From Aliiroseovarius sp. S1339 (GTDB lineage Bacteria > Pseudomonadota > Alphaproteobacteria > Rhodobacterales > Rhodobacteraceae), in contig NZ_JALPQG010000003.1 in the NCBI RefSeq assembly GCF_023195695.1, positions 186,001-250,000 on the forward strand: DNA of 64,000 nt. The letters are read 5' to 3'. A model generated the notes under the pieces. That model searched no databases. It saw only the letters and a program-made list of their open reading frames with translations, and was not told where the DNA came from. Made by a program: the position numbers and the translations under genes. Positions 38,741 to 48,151 of the stretch are shown here, piece by piece; within the stretch, counting starts at the first letter, position 1, and each line of letters begins with the position of its first letter.

Positions 38741-40000
38741 TCACAGGTCCAGTTTATCAATCATCGGTTGGGTTATCAGGCAAACGCCATTCTGGGATCG
38801 CCGGAACCGCTTTGCATCCAGTTCGGCATCTTCACCAACAACCAAGTCACTAGGGATGATCACACCGCGATCAATCACAACGTTGCGCAGGCGCGCCTTT
38901 CGGTTGATTTCGACATAAGGCATGGCGACCACCCCTTCGAGCTGCGAAAACGAATGTGTGCGCACGCCGGTAAACATCAGACACCGATCAAGGGTGGAGC
39001 CGGAAATGATACAGCCGCCAGAGACCATGGACGATACCGCATGGCCGCGCCGCCCTTCTTCATTGTGAATGAACTTCGCGGGAGCGGTCAGTTCCGAATA
39101 GGTCCAGATCGGCCAAGTCGTATCATAAAGGTCCAGTTCCGGCTCGAAATCGGTCAGATCGATATTCGCCTGCCAAAACGCATCAATCGTCCCCACATCG
39201 CGCCAATAGGCTTGTTCCTCCATATCCGACCGCACGCACGAGCGGCTGAAGGGATGGGCGATGGCCTTGCCTTCTTTCACGATTTTGGGGATCACATCGC
39301 CGCCAAAATCATGACCGTAACCCGGCGTGGCCGCGCATTCTGCAAGCAGCTTAAAAAGGTATTCCGTCTCAAATACGTAGATGCCCATGCTTGCCAGCGC
39401 CATATCTGGGTGACCGGGCATCGCGGGCGGGTCGGCTGGTTTTTCGACGAAATCAAGGATGCGATCTTCGGTGTCGACCTTCATCACACCAAAACCGCTT
39501 GCCTCGGCGCGTGGAACTTCAATACAGCCGACCGTCACATCCGCACCACTTTCGACATGATGGTTGATCATCAGCGAATAGTCCTGCTTGTAGATATGGT
39601 CGCCCGCAAGGATCACGATGTATTTGGGCGCATAGCCCTTGATGATGTCTTCGTTTTGGGTGACCGCATCGGCGGTGCCCTTGTACCAATTCTCGTTATC
39701 GAGCTGTTGCGATGCCGGTAGAATGTCCAGAGATTCATTGCGCTCTTCGCGAAAGAAGCTCCAGCCGCGCTGCAAGTGCCGGATCAACGAATGGGCCTTG
39801 TACTGGGTCGCCACGCCGATGCGTCGGATACCCGAGTTGACGGCATTGGACAGCGGAAAGTCTATGATCCGACTTTTCCCACCAAAATACATCGCCGGCT
39901 TCGCGCGCCTGTCCGTCAGTTCGTAAAGTCGACTGCCGCGCCCTCCCGCCAAGACAAAGGCCATCGATTGTTGCGCCAGTCGCTGAGACTCTCGGTCCAT
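38741..40000 (-). CDS. glgC: Glucose-1-phosphate adenylyltransferase
   Basis: Makes ADP-glucose, the committed and regulated step of bacterial glycogen synthesis. 419 aa. The N-terminal nucleotide loop is [20 protein letters not shown], followed by [40 protein letters not shown] gives the catalytic Asp region, and [12 protein letters not shown] the sugar-phosphate site. The C-terminal left-handed beta-helix ([14 protein letters not shown]-type repeats) mediates allostery. Located between glgB and glgA with 36 and 1 base gaps. Confidence 0.96.
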   Translation of the reverse strand: MDRESQRLAQQSMAFVLAGGRGSRLYELTDRRAKPAMYFGGKSRIIDFPLSNAVNSGIRRIGVATQYKAHSLIRHLQRGWSFFREERNESLDILPASQQLDNENWYKGTADAVTQNEDIIKGYAPKYIVILAGDHIYKQDYSLMINHHVESGADVTVGCIEVPRAEASGFGVMKVDTEDRILDFVEKPADPPAMPGHPDMALASMGIYVFETEYLFKLLAECAATPGYGHDFGGDVIPKIVKEGKAIAHPFSRSCVRSDMEEQAYWRDVGTIDAFWQANIDLTDFEPELDLYDTTWPIWTYSELTAPAKFIHNEEGRRGHAVSSMVSGGCIISGSTLDRCLMFTGVRTHSFSQLEGVVAMPYVEINRKARLRNVVIDRGVIIPSDLVVGEDAELDAKRFRRSQNGVCLITQPMIDKLDL

Positions 40001-40036
40001 GGTTTCCCTCCCGGTAAACAGTAAGAATAGTGTCGA

Positions 40037-42235
40037 TCACTCGTCCTTTTTCAGCTCGAAAAATAGCGTTGATAGTGGCGGCAACGTCAAAGAAATGGAA
40101 TGTGCGCGGCCTGATGCGGCGATTTGTTCGCTGTCGGCGGACCCCATGTTGCCCCGATCCCCACCACCGTAAATCGCGGCGTCGGTATTCAATCGTTCGA
40201 TCCAATGCCCGGCTTGGGGAACCCCAATGCGCCGCCCTTGGCGTTCGACGGGGGTGAAGTTGCCGACCACCAGAACGGGCGGCGCATCCTTTGTCCCGTG
40301 TCGCACCCACGCGAGTATTGACTCGTCCGCCGCGCCGTCCTCGATCCATTCAAACCCCTCGGGTTTGCAATCCAGTTGGTGCAGGCCGGGGGTGCTGCGA
40401 TAAAGTGTGTTCAAATCGCGGACCAATCGCTGCATCCCGCCATGCAGATCATTTTCGATCAGATGCCAGTCAAGTGACGCATCGTGGTTCCACTCTACCC
40501 CCTGCGCAAACTCGCATCCCATAAAGAGCAATTTTTTGCCGGGATGCCCCCACATGAACCCGTAATAGGCCCGCAGGTTGGCGAATTTTTCCAACCCATC
40601 GCCGGGCATCTTTTCGATCATCGACCCTTTGCCATGCACAACTTCGTCGTGGCTGATTGGCAGGATGAAATTTTCCGAAAAGGCATAGTGCAGCCCAAAG
40701 GTCATTTTGTGGTGATGATATTTGCGATGGATGGGGTCTTCGCTCATGTATGACAGCGTGTCGTTCATCCAGCCCATATTCCACTTATACCCAAAGCCAA
40801 GCCCGCCTTGGTCCGCCGGGCCGCTGACACCGGGAAAGGCTGTGCTTTCTTCTGCAATGGTCATGATGCCCGGCATTTCGCCATAGGCCACCGTGTTGGT
40901 ACGTTGCAAAAACGCGATCGCTTCAAGGTTTTCGCGCCCGCCGTCCTTGTTAGGGACCCATTCGCCATCTTTACGTGAATAGTCCCGGTAAAGCATCGAG
41001 GCCACGGCATCCACGCGCAGACCATCGATGTGATGTTCTTTCAGCCAATAAAGACCATTTGCGACAAGATAGTTTGAGACTTCTCGCCGACCATAATTAT
41101 AGACCAGCGTGTTCCAATCCGGGTGAAAGCCTTCCCGGCGATCTTGGTGTTCATAAAGCGGCGTGCCGTCAAACTTGCCCAAGCCATGTTGATCTTCCGG
41201 AAAATGGCCCGGAACCCAATCCAGGATCACGCCCAGATCGGCGGCGTGGCAGGCTTCAACGAACGCACGAAACTCTTCCAGTGTTCCGTGGCGAATGGTG
41301 GGCGCGTAAAGCCCGACCGGCTGATACCCCCACGAGCCGTCAAAGGGATATTCGGACACTGGCATCAGTTCGATATGGGTGAACCCCATGTCCTTTGCAT
41401 ATGCCACCAATTGTTCGGCATGTTCCTGATATGACAGCGGTCGATTGCCGTCGTCAGGTACGCGCCGCCAAGACCCAAGATGCACCTCATAGACAGAAAT
41501 GGGTTGGTCAATGCGATGTAAAGCTTCGCGCTTGGTCATCCATTTCTTATCCGACCATTTGTGACCTTCGAGCGTGCGCACCACTGATGCGGTCTTTGGG
41601 GGGTGTTCTGCGCCAAACCCAAAGGGATCAGCCTTTTGGGGCAATAGATGACCGCTGGCGTCATGCAGTTCGTATTTGTACGGTTCGCCTTCGCCGATGT
41701 TCGGAACGAAGATTTCCCAAACCCCGGTCTGCCCGCGCTTGCGCATTGGATTGCGCCGACCGTCCCAGCCGTTGAAATCGCCAACAACCGCGACGCGTTT
41801 GGCATTGGGCGCCCAGACGGCAAAATGTGTGCCTAACGTTCCCTCATGGGTCATGACATGTGCGCCCAACACCTTCCAAAGGTTCAGATGCGCGCCTTCG
41901 CCAATCAGGTATTCGTCCATCTCGCCCAAAACAGGCCCATAGCGGTAGGGGTCGCCAGCCACCCAGCTGTGCCCGTCTTTGGTAATCCGCAGAACATAGG
42001 CAAACGCCTTTTTGCGCCGGGCCGCCTGCCCGACAAACACATCGGGCGCGTTTTCAGCGGGGGTCAGCGACATGATTTTGCGGTTGGTTTTGGCGTCCAG
42101 AACCTCGATCTTGGACGCGCCGGGGACAAAGGCGCGCACGACGAACTTGCCGTCGACCTCGTGCAGCCCCAAAACAGAGAACGGGTCGGAATGTTCACCG
42201 TCGTTGATTAGCTTTGCGTCAACTGGATCGATCAT
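40037..42235 (-). CDS. glgB: 1,4-alpha-glucan branching enzyme
   Basis: Introduces alpha-1,6 branches. 732 aa, the normal size of the long bacterial form with an N1 domain (VVRAFVPGASKIEVLDAKTN) plus CBM48 (GTHFAVWAPNAKRVAVVGDF). GH13 motifs: VILDWVPGHFPEDQHGL, HIDGLRVDAVASMLYRDYSR (nucleophile), TIAEESTAFPGVSGP (acid/base) and ILPISHDEVVHGKGSM. ATG 42235 is chosen from GGAAAGGGC upstream; a long in-frame extension would overlap glgP. Confidence 0.96.
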   Translation of the reverse strand: MIDPVDAKLINDGEHSDPFSVLGLHEVDGKFVVRAFVPGASKIEVLDAKTNRKIMSLTPAENAPDVFVGQAARRKKAFAYVLRITKDGHSWVAGDPYRYGPVLGEMDEYLIGEGAHLNLWKVLGAHVMTHEGTLGTHFAVWAPNAKRVAVVGDFNGWDGRRNPMRKRGQTGVWEIFVPNIGEGEPYKYELHDASGHLLPQKADPFGFGAEHPPKTASVVRTLEGHKWSDKKWMTKREALHRIDQPISVYEVHLGSWRRVPDDGNRPLSYQEHAEQLVAYAKDMGFTHIELMPVSEYPFDGSWGYQPVGLYAPTIRHGTLEEFRAFVEACHAADLGVILDWVPGHFPEDQHGLGKFDGTPLYEHQDRREGFHPDWNTLVYNYGRREVSNYLVANGLYWLKEHHIDGLRVDAVASMLYRDYSRKDGEWVPNKDGGRENLEAIAFLQRTNTVAYGEMPGIMTIAEESTAFPGVSGPADQGGLGFGYKWNMGWMNDTLSYMSEDPIHRKYHHHKMTFGLHYAFSENFILPISHDEVVHGKGSMIEKMPGDGLEKFANLRAYYGFMWGHPGKKLLFMGCEFAQGVEWNHDASLDWHLIENDLHGGMQRLVRDLNTLYRSTPGLHQLDCKPEGFEWIEDGAADESILAWVRHGTKDAPPVLVVGNFTPVERQGRRIGVPQAGHWIERLNTDAAIYGGGDRGNMGSADSEQIAASGRAHSISLTLPPLSTLFFELKKDE

Positions 42236-42279
42236 TGTGACAGCCCTTTCCGGAACTGGACCGCAGGTGTTGGTCAGTT

Positions 42280-44673
42280 TTACTTTAGCGACGTGACGTT
42301 CCAAATGTCCTTTGCATATCCAAGGATCGTGCGATCCGACGAAAACCACCCCATGCCGGCGGTGTTCAGCGCGGCCATCTTGGTCCAGCCTTCAACATCC
42401 TGATAGGCGGTATCAACCTTGCGCTGAGCGTCGAAATAGCTGTCGTAATCACAGGTCACTAGGAAATAGTCGTGATCATACAAGTTGCGCAGCAGGCCTT
42501 GATAGCGGTCCCTGTCACCGCCAGAAAACACACCGTCGGCGATTTGACCCAGAACGCGGGTCAAACCGGGGCTTGCCTGAATGGCTTTGCGTGCGAAGTC
42601 AGGTTGTTTGCGGCGCTTCACCACCTCTTCTGCGGTTAGGCCAAACAGGAAGAAGTTGTCAGCCCCGACATGTTCACGAATTTCGACATTTGCGCCATCA
42701 AGCGTACCAATTGTCGGGCTGCCGTTCAGGGACAGCTTCATGTTGCCCGTGCCTGACGCTTCTTTCCCGGCCGTCGATATCTGCTCTGACAGATCAGAGG
42801 CTGGAATAAGCATCTCTGCCATTGAGACGTTGTAGTTCTCAGGAAAAACCACCTGTAGATAGTCGCGGGTTACCTTGTCAGTATTGATCGTCTTGGCCAC
42901 ATCGTTGATCAAATGGATGATGGATTTGGCCATCACATATCCCGGCGCCGCCTTGCCGCCGAACAGTTTGACCCTTGGGGTCCAGTTGCCATGCGGATTG
43001 TCGCGGATGTCATTCCACAAGGCGACCGTTTCCAGAATGTTCAAAAGTTGGCGCTTGTATTCATGGATGCGCTTAATCTGCACGTCGAACATGGCGTTGG
43101 GGTCAATAACCGTGCCGTCGCGGGTCTTCAGCCATGCCGCAAGTTGTTGCTTGTTTTGGGCCTTCGCCGCACGGAAACGTTCTTGAAAACTGGCGTCATT
43201 CACATGGTCGCGCAATTCGGTCAGTCGTTCCAGATCATCTGGCCACCCGTCGCCGATTGTCTCGTTGATCAGATTGCGCAGCGGGGGGTTGCACGAATAC
43301 AGCCAGCGGCGCGGCGTAACACCATTGGTCTGATTGATGATCCGGCCCGGATAGACTTTGTTCAGATCAGAAAACACCGTCTTCTTGACCAGATCAGAGT
43401 GAAGCGCTGAAACGCCATTGACGCAATGGGCCATGATAAACGCCAGCTCGCCCATCTTCACTTCGCCATCTTCGATGATCCGAATGTTGCTTCCGGAGAC
43501 AAAGGCGTGGGTGTCCTGGATCATCTCGATAATCCGGTGGTGGCGCGGCAGGATGCGGGCGAACAACCCCTCTGGCCAGCGCTCAAGCGCTTCGGGCAAA
43601 AGCGTGTGATTGGTAAACCCAAGGCAGGCGCGTGCCGTTTCAATCGCCTTGTCCATCGGCATGGCGTGAACATCGGCCAGAAGCCGCACCAGTTCAGGCC
43701 CCGCAATGGCCGGATGGGTGTCGTTCAGTTGGATCGCAACATGATCCGCCAGATCGTCCAGCGCATAGCCTTCAGAAATCAGACGCCGCAACACGTCCTG
43801 AATGGATGCGGAGGTGAAAAAATACTCCTGCTTCAGCCGAAGCTCTTTGCCTTTGTCGGTGGTATCATCAGGATAAAGCACGCGCGAGATTGTACGGGCG
43901 AGGCTTTCTGGGGCATTCGCCGCCAGATAGTCACCTCTGTTAAAGCTCTCAAGATCAAAGAGTTTTTGCGGTTTTGCCGCCCAAAGTCGCAAGGTATTGG
44001 CCCATTTGCCTTTCCAGCCAATGATCGGCGTATCATAGGCCGAGGCAAGGACGGTTTCGTCTGGATGCCAAATGGTTTTGCCCTTTGTCTCGCTGACATA
44101 GCCGCCAAATCCAATCGGATACGAAACCTCTGGACGCTCGAATTCCCACGCGTGGCGTTGTGACAGCCAACCCTCAGCAGCTTCGACCTGTTCGCCGTCC
44201 TTAAAATGTTGCTCAAATAACCCGTGCTCATATCGGATGCCATAGCCATAGGCCGGGATCGCGAGCGTTGACATGCTATCAAGAAAACACGCTGCAAGGC
44301 GGCCCAGCCCACCATTGCCCAAGGCGGCGTCCGGTTCATCTGCCACGACCCGCTCGTAGTCTTGCCCCAACGCTTCCATTGCGTCGCGTGCCAGATCTTC
44401 AATGCCCAGATTGATGGCAACATCTTCGATCAAGCGCCCGATCAGGAACTCCATCGAAAGGTAATAGACCCGCTTTGAGTTACGGTCATAGGTTTCGCGG
44501 GTCGAGGCGAACCAGGGATCAACCACCAGATCCCTCATTGTCAGCGACAAGGACATGCGCCAGTCATAGACCGAGGCATGTTCGGCGTCCTTGCCGAGCG
44601 AGGTCTTCAGGTGGCGGCAAATGCTGTCTTTGAACACATTTACATCGACATTTGTCAGGGCGTCTTTCGGCAT
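42280..44673 (-). CDS. glgP: Glycogen phosphorylase
   Basis: Releases glucose 1-phosphate from glycogen chain ends. 797 aa. The pyridoxal-phosphate lysine lies in EASGTGNMKLSLNGSPTIGT near residue 640; MEFLIGRLIEDVAINLGIED and GNGGLGRLAACFLDSMSTLA near the N terminus are hallmark segments. ATG 44673 gives the normal N terminus, with a weak purine stretch upstream; a frame extension to 44832 would reach into the kinase gene and has no support. It is followed by glgB after 44 bases. Confidence 0.96.
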   Translation of the reverse strand: MPKDALTNVDVNVFKDSICRHLKTSLGKDAEHASVYDWRMSLSLTMRDLVVDPWFASTRETYDRNSKRVYYLSMEFLIGRLIEDVAINLGIEDLARDAMEALGQDYERVVADEPDAALGNGGLGRLAACFLDSMSTLAIPAYGYGIRYEHGLFEQHFKDGEQVEAAEGWLSQRHAWEFERPEVSYPIGFGGYVSETKGKTIWHPDETVLASAYDTPIIGWKGKWANTLRLWAAKPQKLFDLESFNRGDYLAANAPESLARTISRVLYPDDTTDKGKELRLKQEYFFTSASIQDVLRRLISEGYALDDLADHVAIQLNDTHPAIAGPELVRLLADVHAMPMDKAIETARACLGFTNHTLLPEALERWPEGLFARILPRHHRIIEMIQDTHAFVSGSNIRIIEDGEVKMGELAFIMAHCVNGVSALHSDLVKKTVFSDLNKVYPGRIINQTNGVTPRRWLYSCNPPLRNLINETIGDGWPDDLERLTELRDHVNDASFQERFRAAKAQNKQQLAAWLKTRDGTVIDPNAMFDVQIKRIHEYKRQLLNILETVALWNDIRDNPHGNWTPRVKLFGGKAAPGYVMAKSIIHLINDVAKTINTDKVTRDYLQVVFPENYNVSMAEMLIPASDLSEQISTAGKEASGTGNMKLSLNGSPTIGTLDGANVEIREHVGADNFFLFGLTAEEVVKRRKQPDFARKAIQASPGLTRVLGQIADGVFSGGDRDRYQGLLRNLYDHDYFLVTCDYDSYFDAQRKVDTAYQDVEGWTKMAALNTAGMGWFSSDRTILGYAKDIWNVTSLK

Positions 44674-44752
44674 CACTATCGCTTTTCTGGGTTTTGGCAG
44701 CCTTACCATAAGGCGGCTACCAGGCGTCGGGTTGCAACTGCTTATTCTAGTG

Positions 44753-45682
44753 TCATTCGATCTCGTGCGCCCAAGGCGGGTTAGCGCCGGGTCGTGACAC
44801 GGTAATTGCGGCCACTTTGGCACCATGTTCAAGCGCGCGTGTCAGATCGCCTGCCTCTATTGTCTTGATGCGGCTTCGGTCCAGCAGATGATTGTTCGCC
44901 AGGTCCGCCAAAAATCCGGCGTTGAACGTGTCGCCAGCACCAACTGTATCCGCGACTTTGACCTTTTTAACCGCAACTTCCACCATTTTATCATCGCCAA
45001 AAAAGGCGCAAGCCCCGGCGCTTCCGCGTGTCAGAACCACCACTTCTGGTCCTCTTTCGCGCAAAGCCTTTGCTTTCTCGATCTGGGTCAGGGGTCCGGG
45101 AACGATCCAATCCAGATCCTCGTCGGATACTTTTAGGATGTCGACGCAGGCGATCAAGTTATCAAGCCGTGCGCGATATCGCTTTTCGTTCGAAATGAAG
45201 TTTGCCCGAATATTCGGGTCAGCAACGATGACACGGCGACGGGATTCGCGCATTGCGAGGGCAAGATAGAAATCTGCGGCAGGTTCATTGATCAGGCTGA
45301 TGCCACCAAAATACATCGCCTTCGCGGCCTGTGGGATGGTCGGCAAATCATTTGGGTCCAGCATTCTGCCAGCGGTGTTTTCGTCATAGAATACATACGT
45401 GGCATGCCCATCGGTCAGTTCGACGAAAGCCAAGGTCGTCGGGCGGTCAGAGAGTTGCACGAGGTCGGTGGCGACGTTACTTTTGTGCAGCTCGCCCAGA
45501 AGGATTTTTCCGAATAAGTCCGTCGAAATGCCGGATAAGAAGTCAGACCGAACGCCAAGGCGGCCCAGCGCAATGGCTGTGTTGAACACTGCCCCACCGG
45601 CATGCGGTTTGAAGGTTTGTTCGCCTGACCGATCAAGCGACGGGATCATATCAATCAAGGCTTCGCCACAACACACAATCAT
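44753..45682 (-). CDS. PfkB family carbohydrate kinase, probable fructokinase
   Basis: A 309-aa ribokinase-fold sugar kinase. N-terminal CGEALIDMIPS and KPHAGGAVFNTAIALGRLG match fructokinases of this family, and the C-terminal signature VADTVGAGDTFNAGFLADLA contains the catalytic Asp (residue 251) and anion hole. It heads the glycogen operon, 79 bases before glgP. A fructokinase there would feed hexose phosphate to the Pgm/GlgC route; the exact sugar is inferred and could be another hexose. Confidence 0.82.
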   Translation of the reverse strand: MIVCCGEALIDMIPSLDRSGEQTFKPHAGGAVFNTAIALGRLGVRSDFLSGISTDLFGKILLGELHKSNVATDLVQLSDRPTTLAFVELTDGHATYVFYDENTAGRMLDPNDLPTIPQAAKAMYFGGISLINEPAADFYLALAMRESRRRVIVADPNIRANFISNEKRYRARLDNLIACVDILKVSDEDLDWIVPGPLTQIEKAKALRERGPEVVVLTRGSAGACAFFGDDKMVEVAVKKVKVADTVGAGDTFNAGFLADLANNHLLDRSRIKTIEAGDLTRALEHGAKVAAITVSRPGANPPWAHEIE

Positions 45683-46026
45683 ATTGTTGTCTTCCGTTTT
45701 TCAACCCAAAAGTCGGGCAGTTCCAGTCTCACAAGTGCGCGACGTATGCAGCGTCTGTGGATCAACGATCCAAGTTAATTTCTACAGGCGGCCTCTGTCC
45801 CGCGCTCCGGACCAAGCGAGGCCGAAGCTCAAAACTATCGGCAAAGGCGCGATTTGGCAAAGGCCGCCTTAGGATATCCGCGGCGCGGGCCAATTCATTC
45901 GAGAGCGACCTGCTTAAAGTCAAATGCAGGGCATCCACAACAGGATATCCCTAGTCCGCTTGCTGATTTGTGTTCTGAGCAACTAACCACTACTAGGAAT
46001 ACCTAAATTCCTTCAGGGCTCGACAC
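45683..46026. promoter_or_regulatory. Divergent promoter region between the glycogen and cyanophycin loci
   Basis: A 344-base non-coding stretch between the divergent kinase and iadA starts. Two copies of the palindromic 9-mer AGGATATCC occur at 45871-45879 and 45942-45950, and an inverted pair AGGCGGCCT/AGGCCGCCT lies at 45786-45794 and 45861-45869. Either may be an operator. No recognisable sigma-70 or sigma-54 promoter was identified with confidence and no gene is supported here. Confidence 0.4.
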
Positions 46027-47193
46027 GTGCTTACACTTCTAAAAAACGCTCACATTTTTGCTCCAACCCCTATGGGGCTTGGTCATATTCTAACTGCTGG
46101 CGAAAAAATCGTCTATCTGGGTGCCGAACTGCCAGAGCTGGCGGCGCCCTTGGATGTTGCCGTGCATGACGTGGCCGGGGCAGCCGTTGTGCCGGGTTTC
46201 ATCGACGGTCACGCCCATATTACCGGGGGTGGCGGCGAAACCGGGCCGTCAAGCCGTGTACCGCCGATGGTTCTGTCGTCCTTCACGCGTGCGGGCGTGA
46301 CCTCGGTGGTTGGGGTGCTAGGAACCGACGACCTGACGCGCAACACGCAAACGCTGGTCACGCAGGCCTATGGTCTGCGCGAAGAAGGGTTGTCGGCGTG
46401 GTGTCATACGGGCGGCTATCACGTGCCTTTGACCACGCTGACGGGCTCAGCGCGCGGCGATATCGTCTTTCTGGATCCGGTGATCGGCGTGGGGGAGCTT
46501 GCGATCAGTGACCATCGCTCTAGCCAGCCGACGCTGGACGAGTTCATGCGCATCGCCAGTGAAGCGCATGTGGCGGGTCTGATGACCGGTAAGGCGGGGA
46601 TTGTGCATTGCCATATGGGTGATGGCGACCGTGGGCTGGCGATGTTGGAGCAGACGATCAAAACCTGCGAAATTCCGGCCCGTGTGTTCAACCCGACCCA
46701 TGTGAATCGCAACAAGCCGCTGTTTGATCAGGCTGTCGCGTTGGCGCGGCACGGCTGCTATATTGACGCGACCGCGTTTCCAGATGGGCATGTCGAACCC
46801 GGCATTTCTGCCGCTGACGCTTATTTGCAGTTCAAAGCTGCGGGTTGCCGGACGGATCGTTTCACCATCAGCTCTGACGGTGGCGGCTGTCTGCCCGCCT
46901 TTGATCGCGACGGCAATCTGACCCGTTTTGGTGTCGGCTTGTCACAAACATTGCCAGATACGTTGGCAGAGTTGGCGCGCGCAGGCGTTGAGTTGGGCGA
47001 AGCCCTAGCACCGCTGACCAGCAACGTGGCCGACCTGCTGAAGCTGCGCCAAAAAGGTCGACTGGCGGTCGGTATGGACGCCGATATTCTTGTGCTTGAA
47101 GCTGATCTGCGTGTGCGCGATGTCATGGCGCGCGGCGCATGGCATGTCCGCGACCACAATGCGGTTCGCTTGGGCACCTACGAAGAAATGTAA
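46027..47193 (+). CDS. iadA: Isoaspartyl dipeptidase (IadA family)
   Basis: Cuts beta-aspartyl dipeptides; next to cyanophycinase it would split beta-Asp-Arg, the product of cyanophycin breakdown, into Asp and Arg. The 388-aa amidohydrolase has metal ligands DGHAH (His62, His64), VHCHMGD (His196), NPTHVNR (His225) and SSDGGG (Asp284), plus GGGGETGPSSR with the substrate-binding Glu71 and Tyr131. Where the E. coli enzyme has a carbamylated Lys (GVK before AISDHR), this one has Glu157 (GVGELAISDHR). GTG 46027 is the start, with AGGG upstream. It is the first gene of the cyanophycin operon. Confidence 0.88.
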   Translation: MLTLLKNAHIFAPTPMGLGHILTAGEKIVYLGAELPELAAPLDVAVHDVAGAAVVPGFIDGHAHITGGGGETGPSSRVPPMVLSSFTRAGVTSVVGVLGTDDLTRNTQTLVTQAYGLREEGLSAWCHTGGYHVPLTTLTGSARGDIVFLDPVIGVGELAISDHRSSQPTLDEFMRIASEAHVAGLMTGKAGIVHCHMGDGDRGLAMLEQTIKTCEIPARVFNPTHVNRNKPLFDQAVALARHGCYIDATAFPDGHVEPGISAADAYLQFKAAGCRTDRFTISSDGGGCLPAFDRDGNLTRFGVGLSQTLPDTLAELARAGVELGEALAPLTSNVADLLKLRQKGRLAVGMDADILVLEADLRVRDVMARGAWHVRDHNAVRLGTYEEM

Positions 47194-47238
47194 GCCCCTT
47201 CGGGTCACGATAAAAATTAGAAAAGAAAGAACAGCAAC

Positions 47239-48114
47239 ATGTGCCCAGCACCAGTGTCAGAGGATTTAGACCGCGGATACATCATTCCCATTGGCGGGGG
47301 CGAGGATCGGGTCAAGGAAATGCAAATCCACCGGAAGTTCGTTGAGCTTTCGGGCGGAGAGGACGCGGATATTGTGGTCATTCCCACGGCCTCTATGCTG
47401 GAGAAAACAGGCCCGGACTATCACCGGATATTTTCTGATCTGGGGGCGGGTCAGGTCGAGTTCTTGCCAATCTCGCGCCGGGCAGACTGTGACAACCCTG
47501 ATTTTGCCGGGATGCTGGACCGGGCGACCGGCATATTCATGACCGGGGGTAATCAATTACGTCTGTCCGCCATTCTGGGCGGCACGCTGGTGGCGCAAAA
47601 GATTCGTCGTCGCAATGCAGAGGGCGTTCCGATTGCAGGCACCTCGGCCGGGGCATCGATCATGTCCGAGCACATGATCGCAGGGGGCAGCAGCAATTCG
47701 GGGCCAGCTGAAGGAAATATCACCTTGGCGCCCGGAATGGGGCTGACCAATGCGGTGATTATCGACCAGCACTTTACCCAGCGCAATCGGCTTGGCCGCT
47801 TGTTAACCGCCTCGTCTTACAACCCTTTTCTGATCGGGCTTGGGGTCGACGAAGATACGGCGGCCTTCATCGGGCCCGACAATGTGTTGGAGGTTGTGGG
47901 CAGCGGAACCGTGACGGTTGTTGATGCCAACCACCTGACTCATTCCTCAATGTGGGACGCGCGCGAGGGCGAGGCGATTAGCCTTCTGGGCCTTCGCCTT
48001 GACGTTCTTGGTGAAGGATGCCGTTATGATCTGATTGGACGCCTTGCTTATCCGCCGGATGAACACGTGGCGTTCTGCACCCTTCCGGTGCCAAATGACG
48101 CAGATAGCGCGTGA
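47239..48114 (+). CDS. cphB: Cyanophycinase
   Basis: Intracellular serine peptidase that degrades cyanophycin to beta-Asp-Arg dipeptides. 291 aa. GYIIPIGGGEDR near the N terminus, MTGGNQLRLSAILGGT at about 101-116, and the nucleophile elbow GTSAGAS (Ser136) are the family signatures; IDQHFTQRNRLGRLLTA follows. There is no signal peptide, unlike extracellular CphE. A weak AAGAAAGA ribosome site precedes the ATG. Gap of 45 bases from iadA and 37 bases to cphA. Confidence 0.93.
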   Translation: MCPAPVSEDLDRGYIIPIGGGEDRVKEMQIHRKFVELSGGEDADIVVIPTASMLEKTGPDYHRIFSDLGAGQVEFLPISRRADCDNPDFAGMLDRATGIFMTGGNQLRLSAILGGTLVAQKIRRRNAEGVPIAGTSAGASIMSEHMIAGGSSNSGPAEGNITLAPGMGLTNAVIIDQHFTQRNRLGRLLTASSYNPFLIGLGVDEDTAAFIGPDNVLEVVGSGTVTVVDANHLTHSSMWDAREGEAISLLGLRLDVLGEGCRYDLIGRLAYPPDEHVAFCTLPVPNDADSA

Positions 48115-48151
48115 GCCGGGGGAAATAACAAGCTTTCGAACGGGGGAACGC

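Noticed and set aside
38740-38760. Longer glgA start at TTG 38760
   Set aside because: TTG overlapping glgC adds residues unlike any GlgA; GTG 38739 gives the canonical NILFVASECAPF opening.
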